From the IMG/VR virus record IMGVR_UViG_3300020198_000018, positions 1 through 57,895 of that record: 57,895 nucleotides of DNA, one strand, 5' to 3'. The notes under the pieces were generated by a model, which searched no databases, was not told the DNA's origin, and saw only the letters and a program-made list of their open reading frames with translations. This stretch comes from a virus. Positions 41,539 to 51,051 of the stretch are shown one piece after another; position 1 is the stretch's first letter, and the number at the start of each line of letters is the position of its first letter. A program made the translations under genes and the position numbers.

Positions 41539-43322
41539 TGAGTAATAGTGGGTATATATTAGGAATTTCGCGAGGTCATAATGCTGGTGTATGCTTGTTA
41601 AAAGACGGTAAAATCGTATTTGCTATTGAAGAAGAACGCCTATCTAGACATAAGTATGATGGCGGCCCATATGCAGCCATGATGAAGGTAAAAGAATACA
41701 CTGATAAAGTAGACTATATCTTCGTGTCTCACACACAACCTATATCTGGTGCTGGTTCAGTAGATTATACTGGAGACAATGTATACACTGGTCTTGCAAG
41801 AAAACTTGGCTTAATTGAGCGTAAGAATATAGATCTAATAAATCATCCACAAGTAATTGACTTATCTTTTCAGCATCATAAAATTCATGCGGCTTGTGCG
41901 TTCTATCGCTCTGGCTGGAAAGACGCTGTCGCTTTAGTAGTCGATGGCGCTGGTTCTGCAACTAGAATTTCAGAATACGATTATATGTGGGAAGTAGAAT
42001 CTATATTTGATTGTGGTTATCCCAGCAATTTTAAAACATTATATAAGCATTCTGCTTGTTCATCAATGTTATTCAATAATCATGATTTTAATAGCGATTC
42101 GAAATACTTAGGTGAAGAAGGAACTCATGAATCTTTAATTTCCGGAAATGCAGGAATTGTAAAGCTATATGAAGCAGTCACAGAGTATTGCGGCTTTTCT
42201 GGAATAGAAGCTGGTAAAACTATGGGTCTATTCCCATACGGTAAACCAAATACAAACATTCCATCATTGTTTTGTGAAGATAGCAAGTTCGAAATAAAAC
42301 TTACTAATAAAAACTTGGTCACGCCAAGATATCCCGGAACAGCTGTTATCAATGCATCTCAATATACAGAACTTGATTCAGTTCCAAATGAGGGAGAAGA
42401 TCTTACTTTAATGCAAAATCGTCGTGATCTTGCGTATGCTCTTCAAACCGGAACACAAGAAAAAGTTTTACAGCTTATTCTTAAAGCCGTAGAATCATCT
42501 GGAAAGAAAAAAGTAGTTCTATCAGGTGGATATGCTCTTAACTGTGTAGCCAATTATTATTTTCTTGATACTCTTCGCGAAAAGGATATTGAATTATACG
42601 TTGAGCCAATCTCAAACGACGGTGGCACTGCAATTGGTGTAGCTTTATTGGGTTATCATGAAGTAACTAAATCTGAAGATGTGCATCCACGAGAAATTTA
42701 TCTTGGTCCTAAATATGACTATACAGTCGAACAAGTTCATGAACTTGCAGAAAAGTATGGCGCAGCAATTCAAGATTGCAATGATTCTGATGTAGTAGAA
42801 TTAATGACAAATAAAAACATCGTTGCATGTTTTCAAGGTCGTTCTGAAAATGGGCCGAGAGCTTTAGGCAATCGATCACTTATGTTTGATCCTACTTTTA
42901 AAGATGGTAAAGACTTTGTAAATCTTATAAAGCGTCGTGAATACTTTAGACCATTTGCTGGTTCTATATTAGCAGAAGATGTTCATGAATGGTTTGATTT
43001 ACGCGGCATGGAAGATTCTCCGCATATGATGTATGCAGTAAACTGTCAACCTGGATTTGAAGAAAAAATTCCTTCTATCATTCACGTAGATGACACATGT
43101 CGCATTCAGACTGTGACTGAAGAACAAAATCCACTTTACTATAAAATCATTAAAGCGTTTAAAGAAAAAACTGGTGTTCCTATTATTTTTAACACCTCGT
43201 TCAATCTTGGCGGAGAACCATTAGTAGAAACTTTAGAAGATGCGCTTTGGACATTGCAACAAAGCGATATCGAATATTTGTATCTTCCAGAGCATAGCAA
43301 ATTATTGACAATCTGCAACTAA
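41538..43322 (+). CDS. Carbamoyltransferase, NodU/CmcH (TobZ) family, intact
   Basis: 594 residues, the normal family length. The N-terminal Kae1-like domain has GISRGHNAGVCLL, FAIEEERLSRHKYDGG, the metal motif HHKIHAACAFYRSG and VVDGAGSA. The C-terminal domain has VVLSGGYALNCVAN, CFQGRSENGPRALGNRS and KRREYFRPFAGSILAEDVHEWFD. These enzymes use carbamoyl phosphate and ATP to carbamoylate a hydroxyl on a sugar, antibiotic or, in some phages, a modified cytosine. Next to a GT9 gene the likely substrate is a glycan; DNA hydroxymethylcytosine is an alternative, but no hydroxymethylase lies in this window. Confidence 0.88.
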   Translation: MSNSGYILGISRGHNAGVCLLKDGKIVFAIEEERLSRHKYDGGPYAAMMKVKEYTDKVDYIFVSHTQPISGAGSVDYTGDNVYTGLARKLGLIERKNIDLINHPQVIDLSFQHHKIHAACAFYRSGWKDAVALVVDGAGSATRISEYDYMWEVESIFDCGYPSNFKTLYKHSACSSMLFNNHDFNSDSKYLGEEGTHESLISGNAGIVKLYEAVTEYCGFSGIEAGKTMGLFPYGKPNTNIPSLFCEDSKFEIKLTNKNLVTPRYPGTAVINASQYTELDSVPNEGEDLTLMQNRRDLAYALQTGTQEKVLQLILKAVESSGKKKVVLSGGYALNCVANYYFLDTLREKDIELYVEPISNDGGTAIGVALLGYHEVTKSEDVHPREIYLGPKYDYTVEQVHELAEKYGAAIQDCNDSDVVELMTNKNIVACFQGRSENGPRALGNRSLMFDPTFKDGKDFVNLIKRREYFRPFAGSILAEDVHEWFDLRGMEDSPHMMYAVNCQPGFEEKIPSIIHVDDTCRIQTVTEEQNPLYYKIIKAFKEKTGVPIIFNTSFNLGGEPLVETLEDALWTLQQSDIEYLYLPEHSKLLTICN

Positions 43323-43344
43323 GAAAATGCACTTGGAGAAATTA

Positions 43345-44265
43345 ATGACGATTGTTAAGACAAAAATATTTAATGACATTGCAGTATATTCTGAAAATCT
43401 TGCAGTTGACATTGAAAATATTAGAGAAGAAATTCTTTTCACATCTGATGAAATGGCGCAACTTCGAAATGACTTTGACACTCTTTCTGATCAGGAATTA
43501 GCTGACAAGTATCCAAACCTCACGCGGGAATGGATACCTGATGATCAACTTAGTTTATTTAAGAAAAAATTAGTATACTTGTTTGAACAGAGTATAGTCT
43601 ACTTGGACGTTGGAGGATATTCTCCAGGTGGAAAAGGACCGCTAGTTAAAAGTGATCTTCGCTATCATCACTTACCGAATACGGTAGAATCTACAATATT
43701 AACTTTAAGGAATGATCTTGCGCCGAAAACTAATAGACCGTTCAATGATTTAGAGTCTGCTGACCCGTATCTTTGGGTATGGGAAAACGACGATAATGAA
43801 TGGAAGCAGATTAATATTAGACGCATACATCATATATTCGATATGTTTTTAAGAAAATGGTACCCTAATCAATTCTGGTTATGTGAAAAGCTAGATCGTT
43901 TTACTGCATCTATAAAGTATTACGAAAATTATGATGATGCAGTAAACCATCATCCGCTATATTCAAAAACCCCATTAGACGTTCGAACAAAAACTACGAC
44001 AGTGACGCTTGATCCAAGCCTCATGCCGGAATTGCCGCAGCAAGAAATGGCAGAGAGCGAACCTATTGAAGCTAGATGGGATCTAAATAATAAAGTGAAA
44101 TTTTGGGACACTGAAAATAAACAATGGTTGACATTATCTACATATCAGATTTTAGATATGGAAGTGAATGAAGAAAAAATTCCAAGCACTGACGAAAAAC
44201 ACAAAAAACCATCAAATTGGCGTCAACTAAGAGATGGAATAGATAAATTTCCAAAATATGATTAA
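43345..44265 (+). CDS. Unknown protein in the sugar/modification operon
   Basis: 306 residues from ATG 43345 (MTIVKTKIFNDIAVYSENLAV), chosen for the GGAG 7 nt upstream; the frame is open to 43327. Mixed helix and strand, rich in Trp and Tyr (ADPYLWVWENDDNEWKQINI, VKFWDTENKQWLTLSTYQIL: two similar WxWxxxxxxW units). No recognised domain. It overlaps the next gene by 8 bp. The aromatic repeats recall sugar- or fibre-binding modules; role unknown. Confidence 0.6.
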   Translation: MTIVKTKIFNDIAVYSENLAVDIENIREEILFTSDEMAQLRNDFDTLSDQELADKYPNLTREWIPDDQLSLFKKKLVYLFEQSIVYLDVGGYSPGGKGPLVKSDLRYHHLPNTVESTILTLRNDLAPKTNRPFNDLESADPYLWVWENDDNEWKQINIRRIHHIFDMFLRKWYPNQFWLCEKLDRFTASIKYYENYDDAVNHHPLYSKTPLDVRTKTTTVTLDPSLMPELPQQEMAESEPIEARWDLNNKVKFWDTENKQWLTLSTYQILDMEVNEEKIPSTDEKHKKPSNWRQLRDGIDKFPKYD

Positions 44266-45271
44266 TGTTATTGGTGATAGCATAATATATGAATTCGTCT
44301 ATGGGTCTATTGTACAAGACGAATTGATAACGCACCGGGCTAATTCTACTAGATTAAGTCCAGGCGGTGCTATCACTGCGTATAATTACTGTAATATGTT
44401 TTTTGAAAAACCACAATTGATTAGTTACATGTGTGATGAATATACATTGAGCAAAGATATATTCTTAAAGACAAAAAATACGCCAAAAATAACTCAATAT
44501 ATATCTAATAAGAACTCTAAAGTTTTTCAGTGTATCTCCGATGTACACATCAACAATTTTGATGTGTACTCATTAATCAATGAAAAAGTAAATCATAAGT
44601 CTGTATCAGTGTTGTATGATATTGGCTTTGGCACTCTAGATTCTATAGAAACTATAATTTCAAGTTTGTTAAAAAAAGCTTGCACTGTTATAGCATATTC
44701 TAAAAAATATATGGAGTGCCGCATCGCAAACTATCTTTTAATTGAGAACGAAGACTTCAATGGTAATTGGTCTTCTTATAAAGTAGATAATTTACTAATA
44801 TTGAAAAATCATCGAATCTATAAACTTTACAGTGATAAGTATTGTAATGGATATGAATTTATGTTTGATGAATCGTATTCGTCTAATTCAATAGACATTC
44901 CAGCTATAGTATGCGGTATGTTAGCTGGAGGGATTAATTCGGGAATGGAATTAATCCAGTGTTTAGAATATATAAACGTAGTACTAAACACTAAACTTAA
45001 TCGTTTAGATTATGTGTGCTTGAATAAAGAAGACATTTGCCAGCACAACAAAGTAATAACGTTTAAGTTAGAAGACGCAGATATTGATTCTGATATCATT
45101 AGATCGTTAATAGATAAAGCATCCGAAGGTAACGAAGTACACGTTTACACTAATAGAGAAGAACTGTTATCGATACTACAGAATTTTCATTTTATAGATA
45201 AAGTTTTTCTTTCTAAACCCGATATAAATTCTAGTTCGTTAAAACATAATATACCATCTTTAGTACAATAA
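44258..45271 (+). CDS. Divergent PfkB/HldE-type sugar kinase-like protein
   Basis: 337 residues. The N-terminus MINVIGDSIIYEFVYGSIV, then RLSPGGAITAYNYCNMFFEKP and LISYMCDEY, follows the layout of heptose-7-phosphate kinase (HldE domain 1: VVGDVMLDRYWYG, RISPEAPVPV, PGGAANVA.N). The later anion-hole region is poorly conserved (CGMLAGGINSGMELIQCLEYIN), so activity is uncertain. With two heptosyltransferase-like genes in the operon, a heptose or related sugar pathway is the obvious idea. It ends 1 nt before the radical SAM gene. Confidence 0.45.
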   Translation: MINVIGDSIIYEFVYGSIVQDELITHRANSTRLSPGGAITAYNYCNMFFEKPQLISYMCDEYTLSKDIFLKTKNTPKITQYISNKNSKVFQCISDVHINNFDVYSLINEKVNHKSVSVLYDIGFGTLDSIETIISSLLKKACTVIAYSKKYMECRIANYLLIENEDFNGNWSSYKVDNLLILKNHRIYKLYSDKYCNGYEFMFDESYSSNSIDIPAIVCGMLAGGINSGMELIQCLEYINVVLNTKLNRLDYVCLNKEDICQHNKVITFKLEDADIDSDIIRSLIDKASEGNEVHVYTNREELLSILQNFHFIDKVFLSKPDINSSSLKHNIPSLVQ

Positions 45272-45272
45272 T

Positions 45273-46298
45273 ATGATAGAAGAATTGAATCTGGCGTTAT
45301 CGAATAGATGTAATGCAAAATGTGTTTGGTGTCCATCTACTAGAGGCTCAAAACACTATTATGATATGCCTTGGGAAACTGCTAAAAAGATATTAGACGA
45401 AGCTTCGTCTGCAGAGTTCCCTTGGAAAATTAAGCATATTACATTAAGTGAGAACGGTGAAGGAATTTATAATAAAGATTTTTTAAAAATTGCAAGATAT
45501 GCAAGAGAAAAATTTCCAGATGCTATCATAAGTTCTTTAAGTAATTTTGGCATGATGACAAAGGCTTTATCTGAATCAATCGTTAAAGAAAAATTACTTG
45601 ACACAATGTCAGTTAATATAGATGGACATGATGAACAAACATATTACGCGGCAAAGGGAATCAGCTATAAGTCAGTTATTCGTAATTTCAAAAGGTTTAT
45701 GAAACTTAGAAATGAATTTCAGCCTGAACTTAAAGTGAAAATCAATGTTATGCCGGTGGCCGAATATACAATTACAGTAAAGGCAGTATTAGGTCATAAA
45801 CCTAATCAATTAAACGATAAAGATATTCCATTTTCTAATTTTGAGTTGACGAAACAATCGTTATCTAAAATTATTAATATTCATGACGTTAACATTGACA
45901 TTTCGCCGTCTAAGTCCGGATTCTGGTCAGAACGCAAATTGTTGAAAAACGGTATAGTCAAATCTCCAATTGATCAATCTACGCTTAATTGCCCAATGCT
46001 TGATAGAGTGAAAACACAAGCATTCATTGCACCAAATGGTCAATGGTACCCATGCTGTCTAGACGATAACAATGATATTTCTTTAGGCAACGTAAACGAA
46101 AATACGCTATTAGAAATACACGATTCTGATACTAGAAAAACGTTTATAAGTAATCTAGAAAATCATGATTTTAACAAAAATGGATATCCATGTAATACTG
46201 TAATATGCTGTGAAAGTTTTTCTTTGAACAACTATGACGTAAACACTAAACATTACTTGAAAAAGGGATTTATTCCTATAACTGAGATTACAAATTAA
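45273..46298 (+). CDS. Radical SAM enzyme with SPASM-like C-terminal cysteines
   Basis: 341 residues. The cluster-binding motif is CNAKCVWC (CxxxCxxC) at about 13-20. GEGIYNKDF, MSVNIDGHDEQTYYAAKG and an SPSKSGFWSER stretch belong to the barrel. Near the end, LNCPMLDRVKTQAFIAPNGQ with WYPCCLDD and LGNVNENTLLEI form the usual auxiliary-cluster region, and ICCESF is near the C-terminus. It may modify a sugar, nucleotide or peptide. The neighbours downstream are small and Cys-rich proteins, so peptide modification is worth testing. It begins 1 nt after the upstream gene stops. Confidence 0.82.
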   Translation: MIEELNLALSNRCNAKCVWCPSTRGSKHYYDMPWETAKKILDEASSAEFPWKIKHITLSENGEGIYNKDFLKIARYAREKFPDAIISSLSNFGMMTKALSESIVKEKLLDTMSVNIDGHDEQTYYAAKGISYKSVIRNFKRFMKLRNEFQPELKVKINVMPVAEYTITVKAVLGHKPNQLNDKDIPFSNFELTKQSLSKIINIHDVNIDISPSKSGFWSERKLLKNGIVKSPIDQSTLNCPMLDRVKTQAFIAPNGQWYPCCLDDNNDISLGNVNENTLLEIHDSDTRKTFISNLENHDFNKNGYPCNTVICCESFSLNNYDVNTKHYLKKGFIPITEITN

Positions 46299-46306
46299 GG
46301 ATTAAT

Positions 46307-46513
46307 ATGACTAAAGTAATGCTTAGAGAAGTTATTAAATTACAGCACGATGCACCAGAGGCTCATTCATTAACTGCATTAATGTTGTCTGGTTCTATAG
46401 ACAACAATATTCTTGGCGAAGATCGATTATCAAAATTCAAATACGCATTCCCAATCGAAATGTATTTTGAGAATATTGATAATTTCGAGGGTGGCGGATA
46501 CATATTACAATAA
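46307..46513 (+). CDS. Small truncated protein at a recombination junction
   Basis: 68 residues, MTKVMLREVIKLQHDAPEAH to FENIDNFEGGGYILQ. The first 60 residues look like the start of a helical protein; the last eight come from reading out of frame into the fibre-tip fragment that begins at GCGGATACATATTA. So it is probably the 5' remnant of a longer gene cut by recombination. ATG follows AAGGA with 7 nt spacing. Confidence 0.5.
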   Translation: MTKVMLREVIKLQHDAPEAHSLTALMLSGSIDNNILGEDRLSKFKYAFPIEMYFENIDNFEGGGYILQ

Positions 46514-46814
46514 CTCTGTTTCTGGGTTAGCGGCTACTGATGTACAGACTGCTGTTGATGCGGTTTACAACAAGGTTAATTTGCTAGGTAATGTTGATAA
46601 TTATACAAGTAACGTGACGTATGATTCTAATGGATATGTATCTAGGTTTATTACCCCAAGTATTGATATAAAAAATATTGTTTATACCAATGTCGGGATT
46701 CTTTTATCAGAGTACAAAATAACGTCATATACGGAAACAACTAATGGCATAACAAAAACTATAACCGTAACATATAATAACGACGGTTCTATAAATACAA
46801 TTGTTGCGGTATAA
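46491..46814 (+). pseudogene. Headless tail-fibre tip fragment
   Basis: Without a start of its own: ADTYYNNSVSGLAATDVQTA then VDAVYNKVNLLGNVDNYTSN and a beta-rich tip to GSINTIVAV, a complete 3' end with stop. The opening is homologous to AADTYYNNETSGLASSNVQG of the 1008-residue fibre (minus strand near 53.3 kb), with DNA GC(A/G)GATACATATTA(T/C)AATAA shared. A silent or alternative fibre tip is one reading; a recombination scar is the other. Confidence 0.6.
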
Positions 46815-46823
46815 GGAGATATA

Positions 46824-47813
46824 ATGTCAGATATTTTATTGTATAACGCCATTTCAATGGCAAATCGGAATTTAAGGATGGACATGGGAGAGTATACATC
46901 TGCGCTAGAAGACCCATCCTTTTTTAATTTATGGCCAAGCGCAATCCCTAAATTACCAGTTGTGTCTGGTACTTTATGTGTATACGATAACTCGGTTAAT
47001 TTTAATGCTGGAAAATGTTGCGCTTGGACTGTTCCTGCTGGTACTACAAAAGTACGATTTGAATTATGGGGTGCTGGTGCTGGAACCAGTCCAGGTATGT
47101 GTTGTTCCGGTTCCCCCTTTGGGGCCACTGGCGCATATGCCTCTATGATAATTAAAGCGGTCCCTGGTTGCGCATATACATTATGCGCTGGGTGCGCAAA
47201 CGGAACCCAGTTATATTGTACATGCAGTGTAAATGTTAGTGGATGCGCTAGTTATGTAACCGGATATGATTTGTGTAATTTTTGTGCTATGGGCGGGTGT
47301 TCAAGTTTATACAGAATGATGACTCAATTTTGGGGTGGTGTAAGTAATGGGTGTTGTCGATATCAACCAAATCCTGCTTGTGCCAGCAGTGGATGTTTAT
47401 GTTGCGACAGTAACGCTCTATTTATGTGTTTCTCTAACTCCTGTCAGATGTCTTGCGATACTAATAAGCCACGCATCACAAGAACCTTTGATTCAGAAGT
47501 AACTGCTCACGGAACTTCTTCAACGGGTACTCTATATAAAATTCCAAGTATGTATGCGGCAGATTGGTTTGACACAAACTTCTATGGATGCATGTGTGAC
47601 CAGCCAACAATGTTACCTAATGGTACTATTTCTAATATATGTTGCGTCTCTTATACATCAGGTTACTATTGTGGGATGTCATGGGGCGGCGCATGCACTG
47701 GGAATAGATGTCAGCCTGGGAAAGGTGGAGCTTTTAATCATATGATGGGTGGAGCGACCGGAGGTTATGGTGATTTAGGTAGAACAGGCATGGTTAAAGT
47801 TAGTTGGTGTTAA
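46824..47813 (+). CDS. Cysteine- and glycine-rich adhesin-like protein 1
   Basis: 329 residues with about 31 Cys (my count). N-terminus MSDILLYNAISMANRN is shared with 48476..49537. Then comes a Gly-rich beta domain start, CAWTVPAGTTKVRFELWGAG, as in phage glycine-rich receptor-binding tips, a Cys-dense middle (GCCRYQPNPACASSGCLCC) and a Gly-rich end (GGAFNHMMGGATGGYGDLG). GGAG precedes ATG. Disulfide or metal cross-links would have to form outside the reducing cytoplasm. It follows the fibre-tip fragment by 9 bp, as 51855..52898 follows the intact fibre. Confidence 0.7.
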   Translation: MSDILLYNAISMANRNLRMDMGEYTSALEDPSFFNLWPSAIPKLPVVSGTLCVYDNSVNFNAGKCCAWTVPAGTTKVRFELWGAGAGTSPGMCCSGSPFGATGAYASMIIKAVPGCAYTLCAGCANGTQLYCTCSVNVSGCASYVTGYDLCNFCAMGGCSSLYRMMTQFWGGVSNGCCRYQPNPACASSGCLCCDSNALFMCFSNSCQMSCDTNKPRITRTFDSEVTAHGTSSTGTLYKIPSMYAADWFDTNFYGCMCDQPTMLPNGTISNICCVSYTSGYYCGMSWGGACTGNRCQPGKGGAFNHMMGGATGGYGDLGRTGMVKVSWC

Positions 47814-47827
47814 AAACGGAGAAAAAA

Positions 47828-48466
47828 ATGAAAAAAACGCTTACAATTAAAGTCCCAAATCAACTTTGGGTTGACGATTTTACAGAAAACAAAACGGCAA
47901 AATTTCAATACGATGGTCCTAGTAAAATATGGGTTAAATCAGTCAACGGTACTCTTGTTCCTACTGTTTATGAAGAGGAACCAGAATCAGATCCAACTGA
48001 AGCAACCAAAATATTTCCTATTGAAATTTCAACAGCATCAGAAACAGAATTAGCAGTTGCTATTCTATTAGTTCATGCGCCAGACCCTGTTGAATATGTA
48101 TTTGAAGACGAAATTAATTATGACGGCACGGTATATGGAAAGATTACTAATCCAAAACTTAATGATTATTATGTAGCTTCTGCTACTAGTAACGAATTGA
48201 GTATTGTAGTAAATACAAAAGATCAAACTGTACAAAACGAAGAAATTGCTATTCAAAGAAAAAATTACGTTACAAAATATACTAGCGTATATAGTTTTGA
48301 TTCTGCAGACCAAGCCAAGATTGATGCATTTTTAACAGAAATTGATTCATATTTAGAATCTATGAAAACAGTATATCCTTGGAAGCACGTTGCATTTAAT
48401 GATGACGTACCAAAAATTCCTGTTTCTATAGTATCTTTGTTTAACTCTTTGCCAGATTTGAAATAA
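47828..48466 (+). CDS. Unknown protein between two Cys-rich adhesins (possible assembly factor)
   Basis: 212 residues from ATG 47828 (MKKTLTIKVPNQLWVDDF), chosen because CGGAG lies about 9 nt upstream; the frame opens at 47804 inside the previous gene. N-terminal beta domain, acidic linker (YEEEPESDPTEATK), then VYSFDSADQAKIDAFLTEID helices and PWKHVAFNDD. No known domain. Each Cys-rich adhesin has one such mid-sized partner nearby (also 51052..51834), so a chaperone-like role similar to T4 gp38 or gp57 is a guess. Confidence 0.55.
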   Translation: MKKTLTIKVPNQLWVDDFTENKTAKFQYDGPSKIWVKSVNGTLVPTVYEEEPESDPTEATKIFPIEISTASETELAVAILLVHAPDPVEYVFEDEINYDGTVYGKITNPKLNDYYVASATSNELSIVVNTKDQTVQNEEIAIQRKNYVTKYTSVYSFDSADQAKIDAFLTEIDSYLESMKTVYPWKHVAFNDDVPKIPVSIVSLFNSLPDLK

Positions 48467-48475
48467 GGAGATACA

Positions 48476-49537
48476 ATGAGCGATATTTTATTATATAATG
48501 CAGTTGTTGAAAATCAAAAATTGATTAAAAAGTTTGTTAACCCCAGTATACCATATGATGCTACATATTATAGTAATAATCAACTAGGCGTAGCGTATAA
48601 TTGTTATGGTAGAACAATATCGCAATGCCCCGATATGGTTAAGCACTGGAAAAGACAATTAACGCCGTTGACTTTGCCAAAAGCACATGGGTTTAAGGTA
48701 TGCGATTCTAGCGGATATTTTCGATGCGGAGCGAGTTGTGGTTGGGGTGTCCCTCCTGGCGTGACAAGCGTACAGTTTCAATTATGGGGGCATGGCGGTG
48801 GAAATAGTGGTCAGTGCTGTTGCGGCGGAACACCATTTGGCCCGACAGGTTCATACGCCACTGCGTGCGTTCCAGTAACTCCAGGGGAAGGTTTTTCGCT
48901 ATATGCTGGGTGCGCGTATTGTTGTTATGCAACTCAAACCACTCCAGGATACAATACAAACACGACCTATGTTTGCTCAACAACTACAACAAATTTTAGT
49001 TTATTTGCTAACGGTGCTATGCCAGAGTTTAATAACTGGTGTGCTGCTATGCTAGGAGTAAACTCGACACAATGCGGACCGCCGAGTAATGATGGATGTG
49101 GTCCGTCTGCTTGCTCTGGGTGGAATTTTTGTTGGGATGCTAGTGCTGATAATGTATGTATACCGCATGCATTTTCTAAATGCGACACATGGTGTTTATG
49201 TTGCAATGGTAGAGCTGGGGTAATTACATACGGATTACCGGCAATTTATCCAGCGATAGTTATCGGGTGTGATTTAGGTTCTTGTGGAAATAGCTGGCAT
49301 ATATCCGCCCCAGTATTTGGGTTTGAGAATTGTACTTGTTGTTGGAGCAACAGTACCATTCACACTATGGGAGTCATGTGTCACGGGTACGGTGGCTGTG
49401 GTTACTCAGCACAGAATGGATACCAACAAATTCCTGCTGCTGGAGGATTCGCTGGATGGGTTTGCGGCGGATATAATGCTGGTTCTGGCGACTCAGGCGG
49501 CATGGGAATGATATGTGTTAGTTGGAACTGTAACTAA
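48476..49537 (+). CDS. Cysteine- and glycine-rich adhesin-like protein 2
   Basis: 353 residues with about 33 Cys. Same plan as protein 1: MSDILLYNAVVENQKL, CGWGVPPGVTSVQFQLWGHG, GQCCCGGTPFGPTGSYATAC, LYAGCAYCCYA, and an end rich in Gly (GGFAGWVCGGYNAGSGDSGG). Paralogous but divergent. It ends just before a strong terminator shared with the convergent carbamoyltransferase fragment. GGAG before ATG. Receptor-binding role is inferred from the fibre context and Gly-rich fold. Confidence 0.7.
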   Translation: MSDILLYNAVVENQKLIKKFVNPSIPYDATYYSNNQLGVAYNCYGRTISQCPDMVKHWKRQLTPLTLPKAHGFKVCDSSGYFRCGASCGWGVPPGVTSVQFQLWGHGGGNSGQCCCGGTPFGPTGSYATACVPVTPGEGFSLYAGCAYCCYATQTTPGYNTNTTYVCSTTTTNFSLFANGAMPEFNNWCAAMLGVNSTQCGPPSNDGCGPSACSGWNFCWDASADNVCIPHAFSKCDTWCLCCNGRAGVITYGLPAIYPAIVIGCDLGSCGNSWHISAPVFGFENCTCCWSNSTIHTMGVMCHGYGGCGYSAQNGYQQIPAAGGFAGWVCGGYNAGSGDSGGMGMICVSWNCN

Positions 49538-49549
49538 CGCTGCAAATTA

Positions 49550-49580
49550 ATCTGGGCATCCTTAGGATGCCCAGATTTTT
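49550..49580 (+). terminator. Strong terminator between convergent genes
   Basis: ATCTGGGCATCC-TTA-GGATGCCCAGAT, 12-bp stem, then TTTT on plus. On minus the tail is AT-rich (TTAATTT), so it may end transcription from both sides. Confidence 0.9.
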
Positions 49581-49587
49581 ATTATCT

Positions 49588-51042
49588 TTATTTTGTTACA
49601 TTTTTTATTTCAATTAATTTACCATATTCAGGTAAATACAAATATTCAATATCACTTTGATGTAGCGTCCATAATGCATCTTCTAGCGTTTCAACCAACG
49701 GTTCGCCGCCCAAATTAAATGAAGTATTGAACACAATTGGCGTTCCTGTTTGTGATTTAAATTCTTTGATCAATTTATAATACAATGGATTATCTTCTTT
49801 TGAGACTGTTTGAATACGACATGTTCCGTCAACATGAATAATCGATGGGATTCGTTCTTCTACTCCAGGTTGACAATTTACAGCATACATCATATGCGGG
49901 GTATTTTCCATTCCTCTCAAATCAAACCATTCATGAACATCTTCTTCAAGGATACTCCCAGCAAATGGTCTAAAGTATTCTCTACGTTTCACTGCATTAA
50001 CATAATCTTTTCCGTCTTCAAATCTAGGATCAAATAAGATCGACCGATTTCCCAATGCTCTCGGGCCATTTTCAGATCTACCTTGGAACAACGCAACAAT
50101 ATTTTTACTGGTTAATAATTTTACAACATCAGAATCAGATGCTTCTTTTACATTCGCATCATATTGTTCTGATAAATTAATGATGGTATCGTCATCATAA
50201 GTATAATTAGGACCTAGGTAAATATTGCTTGGGTGCTTGGTATCCGATTTAGTTAACATATGATAGAACAGTAATGCAACACCAATCGCAGTACCGCCAT
50301 CATTAGAAACTGGTTCTACGTACAGGTTAATACCTTCCTCATTTAATTTGTTAAGGTAGTAATAGTTCGCAACGCAGTTCAGACCATACCCACCCGATAC
50401 AACAACATTCTTATTACCAGTTAGCGCAGACGCAGATAAAATAAGATTTAATACTTGGTCTTGCGTTTGTGTTTGACACGCATATGCTAAATCTCTGCGA
50501 TTTTGCAGTTGCGTAACATCGCCAATGCTAAAGTCAGTTGTCAATTCAGAATATAAATGTTCATCGACTATCGCACCATTTGGATATGTAGGTACAATTA
50601 CATTTCTATCACTGATTGGAAACTTTGTATTGCTTGTAAATAATTTTGGAATGTTATCGTTCTCCTTTCCATACGGAAATAGCCCCATTGTTTTACCGGC
50701 TTCGATACCTTGGAACCCACAGTATTCCGTAACCGCTTCGTACACTTTTACAATTCCTGCATGACCCGAAATAAGAACAGTGTGGGTACCTTCTTCACCA
50801 ATTTGGGAACTATCTTCCTTCGTGTTAAAATAAGTTGTTATGGGAGAACGACACCCAAAATGTTTATATACTGTTTTAATATTGTCTGGGTACGAGCATT
50901 CAAAAATAGATTCGACTTCCCATAGCTTCAATGGTTCATTCCGAAATGTAGCATCGTTTGAGGTCCCAGCACCATCGACAATTACTGCAGCGGCAGAATC
51001 AAATCCACTTCTATAAAACGCTGCTGCAGCATGAATTTTTAC
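49588..51042 (-). pseudogene. 3' fragment of a carbamoyltransferase (copy A), without start
   Basis: Open from the TAA of the upstream gene at 51052 and homologous to copy B from KIHAAAAFYRSGFDSAAAVI onward, through GYGLNCVANYYYLNKL, LFQGRSENGPRALGNRS and KRREYFRPFAGSILEEDVHE to the normal C-terminus. The only in-frame initiator is a weak TTG at 50931, which would give 447 residues without the metal-binding motif. The missing 5' part ends at the same codon position at 40515 on plus. Probably nonfunctional, although the C-terminal domain is undamaged, which suggests the break is recent. Confidence 0.82.
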
Positions 51043-51051
51043 GCATGAATA

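Noticed and set aside
46413-46493. Upstream part of the 133-codon frame ending at 46814
   Set aside because: The first 27 codons overlap the 68-codon gene in another frame and have no ribosome site; only the part from the fibre homology onward is meaningful.
48708-49206. Minus-strand frames opposite the second Cys-rich adhesin
   Set aside because: Shadows of a codon-biased, Cys/Gly-rich gene; no start signals.
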